The position numbers were made by a program, and so were the translations under genes. Below the pieces are notes generated by a model that was not told where the DNA came from, searched no databases, and was given only the letters and a program-made list of their open reading frames with translations. A stretch of 6,687 bases of DNA, from contig DAOUCM010000277.1 in NCBI GenBank assembly GCA_034431895.1, positions 1 to 6,687 on the forward strand, given 5' to 3'. This document shows positions 1-5,173 of the stretch, in pieces. This DNA is from JAABUE01 sp034431895 (GTDB taxonomy: Bacteria; Chloroflexota; Anaerolineae; Anaerolineales; Villigracilaceae). Numbering within the stretch: the first letter of the stretch is position 1; the number at the start of each line of letters is the position of its first letter.

Positions 1-443
1 TTACTGCGCTTTGGAACGCGCTGACGAATGCCGATAAGGTTCGCGGCAAACTCTGGGGCGCAGTCAGCACACTGGCAAAATTCGTCATTGCTCCAAACCA
101 CGACCTTCCCAATGCTGCTCCGCCAGACAAAGAGAACGTAGAAAAGTTAGTGAATCATTGGGCGGTTGAAGCCTGGTATTGGGGCGCGCTCGAACTCCCC
201 TTTCTGCGCTTGCTGGAAGACCTGCCCGGCAACCCCAACGCCGTGGATTCCTGGCACGAGACCCTGCGGCAGGCGGCGTGGGATGCGCTCGAACAGGCCG
301 CCGAAGCCGCCGGCGACGATCCTGCTGCCCTCAAAGCCGCCGTCCGCGCCCGCGGGATGTTGGCCCATTCCCTGCAAGAAGTTTTTCCCAAACCCGATAA
401 TACTCAAAATTCTGCCGAAACTGCAAAGGAGGTATCTGCATGA
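1..443 (+). CDS. casA: Cascade large subunit Cse1/CasA, C-terminal part (5' end outside window)
   Basis: An open frame runs from base 3 to the TGA at 441-443 with no start inside, giving about 146 residues of a protein that begins outside the window. The segment is helical and rich in Ala, Leu and Trp, with alternating Trp/Leu patches (ALWNAL, NHWAVEAWYWGALE, DSWHETLRQAAWDALEQA), as in the C-terminal four-helix bundle of Cse1. In Cascade this subunit reads the PAM and recruits Cas3, and the bundle contacts the Cse2 dimer and target DNA. Identity rests mainly on position: it overlaps casB by the four bases ATGA (440-443), the usual translational coupling of cse1-cse2. The last 25 or so residues (PKPDNTQNSAETAKEVSA) look like a disordered tail. 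The N-terminal PAM-sensing part cannot be judged from here. Confidence 0.88.
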   Translation, partial: TALWNALTNADKVRGKLWGAVSTLAKFVIAPNHDLPNAAPPDKENVEKLVNHWAVEAWYWGALELPFLRLLEDLPGNPNAVDSWHETLRQAAWDALEQAAEAAGDDPAALKAAVRARGMLAHSLQEVFPKPDNTQNSAETAKEVSA

Positions 444-970
444 ACGAACAAAGAACGCACGAATTCATTGCCTACCTGCAAGGGTTGGCCGAAGCCAACG
501 ACCGCGCTGCCCTGGCCGCCCTGCGGCGCGGACTTGGCCTGCCGCCCGGCGCCGCCCCGCAAATGTTCCCCTACGTCGAGCCGCTGCTGCCGCCACAACG
601 CAGCCAGAAACTGGAGAACGCCTGCTATCTCATTGCCTCGTTGTTTGCCCTGCATCCCGAACCCGGCGGCAAGGGCAATATGGGCGATCACTTCCGCCAG
701 GCCGACCCCGAAGGCAAGAGCCAGGACGCCCTGGAGCGGCGCTTCACCATCCTGCTGGCGGCCCATCGCGAAGACCTGCCCGATTACCTGCGCCAGGCAG
801 TCAGTTTCCTCAAGTCCAAAAACGTGCCGGTGGACTGGAACCAACTGTTTTGGGATACTCTGGCCTGGGACGACGAAGGCGGCCGCGTGCAGAAGTGGTG
901 GGCGCGCGCCTTTTGGGGCCACGCGCCCAAAGAAGAAAAACTGCCGGGACAAGCCGGCGGGGAGAACTGA
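440..970 (+). CDS. casB: Cascade small subunit Cse2/CasB
   Basis: This 176-residue protein is slightly longer than E. coli CasB (160). Family features include the N-terminal LRRGLGLPPGAAP and FPYVEPLLP stretch (residues 28-51), the helix LENACYLIASLFALHPE (58-74), RRFTILLAAHREDLPDYLRQAV (100-121, the usual second conserved block) and the Trp-rich end VDWNQLFWDTLAWDD...KWWARAFW (131-159). Cse2 forms the dimeric belly of Cascade and holds the crRNA-target duplex and displaced strand; it has no catalytic site. The start at 440 is fixed by AAGGAGG at 426-432 and by the ATGA overlap with casA. The gene is complete. Its TGA (968-970) is followed after one base by the stop of an opposing toxin gene, where cas7e would normally come next. 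Confidence 0.95.
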   Translation: MNEQRTHEFIAYLQGLAEANDRAALAALRRGLGLPPGAAPQMFPYVEPLLPPQRSQKLENACYLIASLFALHPEPGGKGNMGDHFRQADPEGKSQDALERRFTILLAAHREDLPDYLRQAVSFLKSKNVPVDWNQLFWDTLAWDDEGGRVQKWWARAFWGHAPKEEKLPGQAGGEN

Positions 971-971
971 A

Positions 972-1361
972 TCAATACGGGCGTTCCACTTTCAAGCCCA
1001 CGAAAGGACGGAAATGCTTCTCGTTCAATGTGTACACTGTGACCCCCACATGATAGGCACTGGCGCCGATCAGACAGTCGAGAAATCCGACCCCATCCCT
1101 GAGCCGATGCTGGCGATACCAATCCCAGGCGGTCGCCGAAATAGCGCTCGAAATGAAGGTCATTGGAAACAGCGCCAAATCTTTTTCCACTCGCTGCTGC
1201 TCGCGCTGATTGAGACAACCCGCTACCAATTCAGCCGCGGTCACCACCGAAATGGTCAATTCTCCAGCGGCAAAACGATGCAGCCAGGCGCTGGCATGCT
1301 GGTTTCCACGGAAAAAATCTACCAGAATTGTGGTATCTACCAGCCCAATCACTTCAGCCAT
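972..1361 (-). CDS. vapC: VapC-type PIN-domain toxin (RNase) of the first TA module
   Basis: This 129-residue single PIN domain is of normal VapC length. The acidic metal-binding positions are all visible: Asp9 in GLVDTTILVDFFRG, Glu44 in VVTAAELVAG and Asp95 in VGFLDCLIGASA. The C-terminal TLNEKHF (111-117) matches the T-x-N-x-KHF element of the family, with Asn113 in the usual fourth position. VapC toxins cut tRNA, rRNA or other RNA when freed from their antitoxin; the target cannot be read from sequence. It is encoded opposite to the cas genes and overlaps the end of its antitoxin by eight bases (1354-1361), so the pair is translationally coupled. The stop at 972-974 is one base from the casB stop, with no room for a terminator. 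All key residues are present, so it is probably active. Confidence 0.9.
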   Translation of the reverse strand: MAEVIGLVDTTILVDFFRGNQHASAWLHRFAAGELTISVVTAAELVAGCLNQREQQRVEKDLALFPMTFISSAISATAWDWYRQHRLRDGVGFLDCLIGASAYHVGVTVYTLNEKHFRPFVGLKVERPY

Positions 1362-1599
1362 CTTGCCTCATCTCGATCTTGCGGCGCAGCGCCTCAGCAA
1401 AAGCGATCGGGTCTTGCGCTTCGGGACGGTTGGCCCAAATGCCAAAACCGCTCAGTTTGCCAGATGCCTTTTTTCGCACAACCCGCTTTTCTTCCTGGAA
1501 TTGCAGGAATTCGAGAAAACGAGCCACTTCGGCCAGGCTCTCCGGTGACAAGGATTCGATTTGTTTCAACACTTGTTCCTTCGAGGCAGGAGCAGCCAT
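1354..1599 (-). CDS. vapB: VapB-type antitoxin of the first TA module (DUF2281-like)
   Basis: This is an 81-residue antitoxin directly upstream of and overlapping vapC. The N-terminal half carries LKQIESLSPESLAEVARFLEFLQ, a helical segment typical of small antitoxins with DUF2281-like ends. The C-terminal part, GIWANRPEAQDPIAFAEALRRKIE, resembles the toxin-binding arm of VapC partners (W-x-x-RP...DP-x-x-FA-x-x-LR). The start is set at the ATG (1597-1599) because GGAGG at 1609-1613 lies nine bases upstream. An in-frame TTG at 1606-1608 is only one base from that GGAGG and is unlikely. Its expected role is to neutralise VapC and autoregulate the operon. The family name is by resemblance; the role follows from gene pairing. 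Confidence 0.82.
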   Translation of the reverse strand: MAAPASKEQVLKQIESLSPESLAEVARFLEFLQFQEEKRVVRKKASGKLSGFGIWANRPEAQDPIAFAEALRRKIEMRQDG

Positions 1600-1608
1600 A
1601 TCGAACAA

Positions 1609-1613
1609 CCTCC
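1609..1613 (-). promoter_or_regulatory. Ribosome binding site that decides the vapB start
   Basis: On the - strand this reads GGAGG, nine bases before the ATG at 1599. It rules out the in-frame TTG at 1608 as the start. It lies just past the stop of the toxin fragment at 1616-1675. Confidence 0.7.
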
Positions 1614-1615
1614 GA

Positions 1616-1675
1616 CTAACTTGAGGAAATCATGATGAAACCGCCTGATTGCAGAACGATGTCGCCCGCTTTCAT
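1616..1675 (-). pseudogene. Truncated MazF/PemK-like toxin start (remnant)
   Basis: On the - strand an ATG at 1675 opens a 19-codon frame beginning MKAGDIVL and ending at TAG (1616-1618). MKxGDIVL is the typical first line of MazF/PemK toxins, where it forms the first beta strand; intact members run about 100-120 residues. After residue 8 the sequence (QSGGFIMISSS) no longer resembles the family. The ATG overlaps the stop of the small upstream gene as ATGA, the coupling expected of an antitoxin-toxin pair. Just beyond the stop come the vapB ribosome binding site and vapB, so the toxin body was probably lost when vapBC arrived or by deletion. Only eight residues support the family call, so this is a moderately confident inference. 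Confidence 0.5.
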
Positions 1676-1824
1676 GGATGATAAACTTCCCGCGCTTCGG
1701 CAAGGGTGTACGTCACGTCGTCTTCTTCACGGAAGAACTGTTCCAGCGCAAACTGCTGCCAGTCTGCTTCGTCTCTCGCAGCAGGTCTGTTTTCATTGCT
1801 CACCTCTCGAATCGTTCTCTCCAT
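1672..1824 (-). CDS. Small antitoxin-like protein, orphan partner of the truncated toxin
   Basis: This gene encodes 50 residues, ending at TGA 1672-1674. The core DWQQFALEQFFREEDDVTYTLAEAREVYHP (residues 21-50) has the pattern of small antitoxins found ahead of MazF/PemK toxins: a Trp-x-x-(F/L)-(A/S)-L helix, an acidic patch, (E/V)-Y-T/S-L, then a short helix. The protein is rich in Glu and Asp. Its stop overlaps the start of the toxin remnant as ATGA. The start is uncertain: the ATG at 1824 has no clear ribosome binding site, and a GTG at 1803 (residue 8) is an alternative. A TAAAAT box (1828-1833 on the - strand) lies so close that a transcript could be nearly leaderless. With its toxin broken, this gene may be a relic or may act as an immunity gene against related toxins elsewhere. 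I cannot name it more exactly. Confidence 0.55.
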   Translation of the reverse strand: MERTIREVSNENRPAARDEADWQQFALEQFFREEDDVTYTLAEAREVYHP

Positions 1825-1863
1825 AACATTTTACCCCATTTCACACCCGAAAGGAAAAAAGCC

Positions 1864-2991
1864 ATGTACCTCGAACTTCACATCCTCCAGAACTTTGCCC
1901 CGTCCAACCTGAACCGTGACGATACCGGCAACCCAAAGGATACCGATTTCGGCGGCGTGCGGCGGGCGCGCATCTCCAGCCAGTGCATTAAGCGCGCTAT
2001 CCGGCGGGAGCCAGTCTTTGCCCAAACCACCGCAGTGGACCTGGCCGACCGTACCAAGTGGATCACACGCTTGATTGCCAGGCCGCTTGCCGATGCAGGC
2101 AAAGACGAGCAGCAGGCGTGGGCAGTTGCCGAGGCCTTTGCCAACGAACTGGGCATTGGCACAGAAACCGACAAGAAAAGCGGTCAGCCCAAGAGTAAAG
2201 TGTTGCTCTATCTGAGCAAGAGCGAGATTGCCGACATCGTGGCCGCTCTGCAAGAAAAGTGGGATGAAATCGTCTCCACGCTCAAAGAGGGTAAGTCACC
2301 AGCGCTCAAACCTATTGTCAATGAATGGGTGAAGGCGCTCAAGAACCGCACCAGCGCGCCCGATATTGCGCTGTTTGGCCGCATGTTGGCCGAAAAGCCC
2401 GACCTGAACCTGGACGCCGCCTGCCAGGTAGCGCACGCCATTTCCACCCACCGCGTCAACATGGACCTGGATTATTACACCGCCGTAGACGATTTGCAGC
2501 AGGACGATGAAACCGGCGCCGGCATGATCGGCGTGACCGCCTTCGACAGCGCCACCTACTACCGCTACGCCCGCATTGACTGGGAACAATTGGTCAAAAA
2601 TCTGAACGGCGACAAAACCCTGGCAAAGAAAACCGTCGAAGGCTTCCTGCGCGCCGCCGTCGTGGCCGTTCCAACCGGTAAGCAGAACAGTTTCGCCGCG
2701 CAGAACCCGCCCGATTTCCTGTTGGGCGTTGTCCGTCAGGATGGGGCCGCCTGGTCGCTGGCCAACGCCTTCGAGACGCCGGTCAAAGCGGACAAGGACG
2801 GCGGCTACCTCAAACCCTCCCTCCGCGCCCTGGACGCTTACTGGGGCCGCCTGACGAAAATCTACGGCCAGGAGGGCGTTACCCCGGCTGCCTTGTGCCT
2901 GCCTGAAGATGCACCCCTCCAAAACTTACAGCCGGCCTTGAAAGAAAACCGTGAAGCGTGGATTGACGCCCTGCTGGAAAAACTGGAGTGA
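1864..2991 (+). CDS. cas7e: Cascade backbone subunit Cas7e (CasC/Cse4)
   Basis: This 375-residue protein compares with 363 in E. coli CasC. The N-terminal block NLNRDDTGNPKDTDFGG...RARISSQCIKRAIR (residues 16-47) is the signature of type I-E Cas7. Other family blocks are ALFGRMLAEKPDLNLDAACQVAHAIS (169-194), DYYTAVDDL (203-211), GAGMIGVTAFDSATYYRYA (218-236) and AVPTGKQNSFAAQNPPDFLLG (268-288). Six copies form the crRNA-binding filament of Cascade; the subunit has no nuclease site in type I. The start at 1864 is chosen because MYLELHILQNFAPSNLNRDD aligns with the known N-terminus and AAGGA at 1851-1855 lies eight bases upstream. The frame stays open back to 1678, but that extension covers the opposing antitoxin gene. 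The gene is parted from casB by about 890 bases of TA sequence, so it probably needs its own promoter, which I could not locate with confidence. Confidence 0.96.
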   Translation: MYLELHILQNFAPSNLNRDDTGNPKDTDFGGVRRARISSQCIKRAIRREPVFAQTTAVDLADRTKWITRLIARPLADAGKDEQQAWAVAEAFANELGIGTETDKKSGQPKSKVLLYLSKSEIADIVAALQEKWDEIVSTLKEGKSPALKPIVNEWVKALKNRTSAPDIALFGRMLAEKPDLNLDAACQVAHAISTHRVNMDLDYYTAVDDLQQDDETGAGMIGVTAFDSATYYRYARIDWEQLVKNLNGDKTLAKKTVEGFLRAAVVAVPTGKQNSFAAQNPPDFLLGVVRQDGAAWSLANAFETPVKADKDGGYLKPSLRALDAYWGRLTKIYGQEGVTPAALCLPEDAPLQNLQPALKENREAWIDALLEKLE

Positions 2992-2994
2992 GCC

Positions 2995-3684
2995 ATGCAC
3001 ACCCTTTTGCTCCGTCTTTGCGCACCGCTGCAATCGTGGGGCGTGCAAAGCCGCTTCACCGTGCGCGATACCGGCCTGGAACCCTCCAAGAGCGGCGTCA
3101 TTGGCCTCTTGTGTGCTGCGCTTGGCGTTGACCGCGCCGATGACGCCGCCCTCCAACCGCTGGCCGCATTGCGCATGGGCGTGCGAGTTGACCGCGAAGG
3201 GACGCTCAAAATGGATTACCACACGGCGCAAAACGTGTTGAAAGCAGGCGGCGGCTTGAAGGACACCGAAGTTTCCCGCCGTTATTACCTGGCCGATGCC
3301 TGCTTTCTCGCCGGGCTGGAAGGCGAGGACTTGTCGCTTCTTCAGCGTCTCCATGCCGCGCTCGAAAATCCCATCTGGCCGCTCTTTTTAGGGCGCAAGG
3401 CTTTCGTCCCTGCCGAACCGCCCTACCTGCCCGATGGTCTGCGCGTGAATACCGACCTGGAGACAGCGCTGAAAACCTATCCGCCGCTCACCAGCCGTCT
3501 CTCCTCGCAGCAAGCACGCCTGGCGCTGGAAGACGCGGATGGCTACCTCGTCCGCCCCGATCAGCCGCTTTCGTTCGCTCAACGGCGCTTCGCCCCGCGG
3601 CGGTTGACTGTCCGCTTCATGACGTGGCCTGCGCCCCCGGTCGAAAACCGGCAATCGGCCATCGAAAATCAGGAGGCTGCCTGA
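2995..3684 (+). CDS. cas5e: Cascade subunit Cas5e (CasD)
   Basis: This 229-residue RAMP protein compares with 224 in E. coli CasD. Family blocks: LRLCAPLQSWGVQSRF (residues 6-21), PSKSGVIGLLCAALGV (30-45), DYHTAQ (74-79), RRYYLADACFLAGLEG (95-110) and FLGRKAFVPAEPPY (131-144). Cas5e caps the crRNA 5' handle and anchors the large subunit. The start lies three bases after the cas7e stop, with GGAG at 2985-2988. Its TGA (3682-3684) shares one base with the cas6e ATG. The last 14 residues are an odd tail, two copies of a seven-residue unit (see the repeat at 3640-3681), which lies outside the conserved fold. Confidence 0.95.
   Translation: MHTLLLRLCAPLQSWGVQSRFTVRDTGLEPSKSGVIGLLCAALGVDRADDAALQPLAALRMGVRVDREGTLKMDYHTAQNVLKAGGGLKDTEVSRRYYLADACFLAGLEGEDLSLLQRLHAALENPIWPLFLGRKAFVPAEPPYLPDGLRVNTDLETALKTYPPLTSRLSSQQARLALEDADGYLVRPDQPLSFAQRRFAPRRLTVRFMTWPAPPVENRQSAIENQEAA
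3640..3681 (+). repeat. Two-copy 21-base direct repeat forming the Cas5e C-terminus
   Basis: Codons at 3640-3660 and 3661-3681 encode VENRQSA and IENQEAA. The best-matched parts are TCGAAAACC (3641-3649) and TCGAAAATC (3662-3670), exactly 21 bases apart. The AATCGG/ATCGAAAATC wording looks like a low-complexity repeat more often seen between genes, here read through as a protein tail. The second copy is altered near its end, where AGGAGG (3671-3676) supplies the cas6e ribosome binding site. Confidence 0.55.
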
Positions 3685-4367
3685 TGTACCTTTCCCGCCT
3701 TATTCTCAACCCCCGTTCACGCCAGGTGCAGCGTGAACTGGCTGACCCCTACGAGATGCACCGCACGGTCTGCCGCGCCTTTCCCCATGCCGTGCATGAA
3801 GATAATCAGCCCAGCGGCATCCTCTTCCGCGTGGATGTCCATCCCCAAAGCGGTGTGCCGACGCTGTTGGTGCAGTCGCTGACCGCTCCAGACTGGTCGT
3901 TCCTGTTGAATGACCGAAAGGATTACTTGCTCGGTGAGAATGATTTGCCCCTGGGCGTGGAAAATCCCGCCTGCAAGGAACTCAACCTGCAATTGCGGCC
4001 CGGGCAGATGCTGTCCTTTCGTCTGCGCGCCAACCCCACCAAACGCCTGGGCAAAAGCGCCGGCGAAGCCAAAGGCAAACGCGCCGGTCTCCTGCGGGAA
4101 GAGCAGCAACTCGAATGGCTGAAACGCAAAATCGAAGCCGGCGGCGGAACGTTGATTTCAGCGCGCGTCAGCAACCAGGCGCGACTGCACGGCAAATTGT
4201 TCGCCGAAAAGGACGATGAACGCCGTATGCGCTTCGTCTCGGCGCAGTTCGATGGTATCTTACAAGTGAGAGATCCCAATTTGTTGCTGAAGACGCTCAG
4301 GAACGGTATCGGTAGCGGCAAGGGGCTGGGATTCGGCCTTCTGTCACTGGCGCCAGCACCCGGCTAG
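3684..4367 (+). CDS. cas6e: Cas6e (CasE/Cse3) pre-crRNA endoribonuclease
   Basis: This 227-residue protein has tandem RAMP (ferredoxin-like) folds; E. coli CasE has 199. It begins MYLSRLILN, as most Cas6e proteins do. Tyr23 and His26 in DPYEMHRTVCRAFPH fall at the same numbers as Tyr23/His26 in the Thermus thermophilus enzyme, where they act in cleavage. The basic stretch FRLRANPTKR (112-121) and the C-terminal glycine-rich loop NGIGSGKGLGFGLL (207-220) complete the family pattern. It should cut each repeat at the 3' base of its hairpin, leave the 8-base handle and stay bound in Cascade. The start is set by AGGAGG at 3671-3676, seven bases upstream, and by the one-base overlap with cas5e. After the TAG at 4365-4367 only 22 bases separate it from an opposing toxin gene, where cas1 would normally follow. 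Confidence 0.96.
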   Translation: MYLSRLILNPRSRQVQRELADPYEMHRTVCRAFPHAVHEDNQPSGILFRVDVHPQSGVPTLLVQSLTAPDWSFLLNDRKDYLLGENDLPLGVENPACKELNLQLRPGQMLSFRLRANPTKRLGKSAGEAKGKRAGLLREEQQLEWLKRKIEAGGGTLISARVSNQARLHGKLFAEKDDERRMRFVSAQFDGILQVRDPNLLLKTLRNGIGSGKGLGFGLLSLAPAPG

Positions 4368-4389
4368 AAAGGCCGCATAAGACGGCTGG

Positions 4390-4788
4390 CTACCACACAA
4401 CCGCAGTCACGCCAGAAGTCATGATGGCCTCATCGCGAGTGATCAAAATTGCTCCCTGGGCGATGGCTTCAGCCACGATCAAACGATCGTGCATCTCAGG
4501 GATGGCTGCCAGATGCAGGCAGTCGAGTGTGCGTTCCAGGCTCAAGCCGATAATGCGAATATTCGGGCTAGCCCGCAAATGTTGGAGGATGCGCCCAAAA
4601 TCAACCTGCAAGGAGCGCCTTTCGATGACAAAGATCAATTCTGCAAGAACAATGACCGGGACGATCAAATCGGCATCCTCTGCCGCCACTTTGTCCAGAG
4701 CAGAAAGAGCGGCCTCGCCAAGCCATGCGGGTCGGGTAAAGTACCACAGCAAACTATGCGTATCTGCGAGGTAAATTGGTCGAGTCAT
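4390..4788 (-). CDS. vapC: PIN-domain toxin of the second TA module (VapC, Sll0205-like)
   Basis: This 132-residue single PIN domain belongs to a different branch from the first VapC: it opens with IYLADTHSLLWYF, the (L/A)DTHxLLW form typical of Sll0205-like toxins. The acidic positions are Asp9, Glu50 (VIVLAELIFVIE), Asp101 (EMHDRLIVAEA) and Asp119 (ITRDE), and it ends in AVVW as many of this group do. Together these predict an active magnesium-dependent RNase. The ATG (4786-4788) overlaps the antitoxin stop as ATGA, so translation is coupled. The gene runs against the cas genes and converges on cas6e with 22 bases between stops and no visible terminator. The RNA target is unknown. Confidence 0.9.
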   Translation of the reverse strand: MTRPIYLADTHSLLWYFTRPAWLGEAALSALDKVAAEDADLIVPVIVLAELIFVIERRSLQVDFGRILQHLRASPNIRIIGLSLERTLDCLHLAAIPEMHDRLIVAEAIAQGAILITRDEAIMTSGVTAVVW

Positions 4789-5054
4789 TCTCTTGCGCTG
4801 TCAGAGATAGAAGCAGCCAGTCGCTTGATCTTGTTCCTCGAGCGTCGTCGCGCTCGTTTCACCTCTTCGGCCGCCTGCTCGATTTCTTGATCAGAAAGAT
4901 GACTCCAAATGCCTTTCAATGCAGCAAAGCCGCTAGATACGGATTCCAACGGCGTCACTTGCACTTGGACGAGGGTATTCTCCGGCAGGTCCAATTTCTT
5001 CTCGGGCTGCAAAGCGCCTTTGCGATACACGGCTTGCACGGTAATGGTCGTCAC
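4785..5054 (-). CDS. AF2212-type antitoxin (DUF104) of the second TA module
   Basis: With the start chosen here the protein has 89 residues. Its N-terminal TTITVQAVYRKGALQPEKKLDLPENTLVQVQV is the short beta domain of AF2212-like (DUF104) antitoxins, whose hallmark is AVY-x-x-G-x-L-x-P...LDLPE. The C-terminal FAALKGIWSHLSDQEIEQAAEEVKRARRR is the usual helical toxin-binding arm; GIW...LS-x-x-(E/D)-I is common beside PIN toxins. A GTG at 5052-5054 is preferred over the ATG at 5103-5105 because GGAGG (5060-5064) stands five bases before it and homology begins right there; the 17 extra residues from the ATG look unlike the family. It overlaps the toxin by ATGA. Expected function: bind and silence the PIN toxin and regulate its own operon. 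Confidence 0.85.
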   Translation of the reverse strand: MTTITVQAVYRKGALQPEKKLDLPENTLVQVQVTPLESVSSGFAALKGIWSHLSDQEIEQAAEEVKRARRRSRNKIKRLAASISDSARE

Positions 5055-5059
5055 CTCAA

Positions 5060-5064
5060 CCTCC
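5060..5064 (-). promoter_or_regulatory. Ribosome binding site that decides the GTG start of the antitoxin
   Basis: On the - strand it reads GGAGG, five bases before the GTG at 5054. It supports that start over the upstream ATG at 5105. Confidence 0.7.
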
Positions 5065-5132
5065 AGGTCTGGCGTCGCGTCTTTTCGCGCAGGATCCACT
5101 TTCACAAATCCACAATGGCAACGACGTAATCA

Positions 5133-5163
5133 TTGAAGGAGTAAATGTTGGCCTGCATATAAT
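5133..5163 (+). promoter_or_regulatory. Candidate promoter for cas1-cas2
   Basis: A perfect TATAAT at 5158-5163 is preceded by TTGAAG at 5133-5138 with a 19-base spacer, which is two longer than ideal. Transcription would start near 5170, immediately before the first hairpin at 5174, giving an untranslated leader of about 185 bases. A promoter is needed here because the TA module separates cas1 from the upstream cas genes. The -10 box is strong; the -35 assignment is weak. Confidence 0.45.
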
Positions 5164-5173
5164 TCTAACACAC

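Noticed and set aside
166..1053. Long + strand open frame across casA, casB and vapC
   Set aside because: It is out of frame with recognisable Cse1, Cse2 and VapC proteins, gives a Pro/Arg/Ala-rich product typical of shifted reading in GC-rich DNA, and has no ribosome binding site.
1042..1056. Possible degenerate CRISPR repeat (CCCCCACATGATAGG) inside the first TA module, as in CreTA guide RNAs
   Set aside because: Only CCCCAC matches the repeat stem; there is no opposing GTGGGG and no ATGAACC handle, and it lies inside the vapC coding sequence. I saw no other repeat-like stretch away from the array.
468..1619. 383-codon + strand open frame through casB and vapBC
   Set aside because: It is a shifted reading of casB and an antisense reading of vapBC; both true frames carry clear family motifs.
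1796..1827. Promoter for cas7e (TTGCTC ... CATAAC)
   Set aside because: The spacer is 20 bases and the -10 is poor; not strong enough to annotate.
1678..1863. Upstream extension of the cas7e frame
   Set aside because: The Cas7e family begins at the ATG at 1864, which has its own ribosome binding site; the extension is antisense to the small antitoxin gene.
972..1863. Insertion sequence or transposon carrying the TA genes
   Set aside because: I found no transposase, no terminal inverted repeats and no target-site duplication at the casB or cas7e borders.
5055..5105. Longer AF2212-type antitoxin starting at ATG 5105
   Set aside because: The extra 17 residues do not look like the family, and GGAGG is placed for the GTG at 5054.
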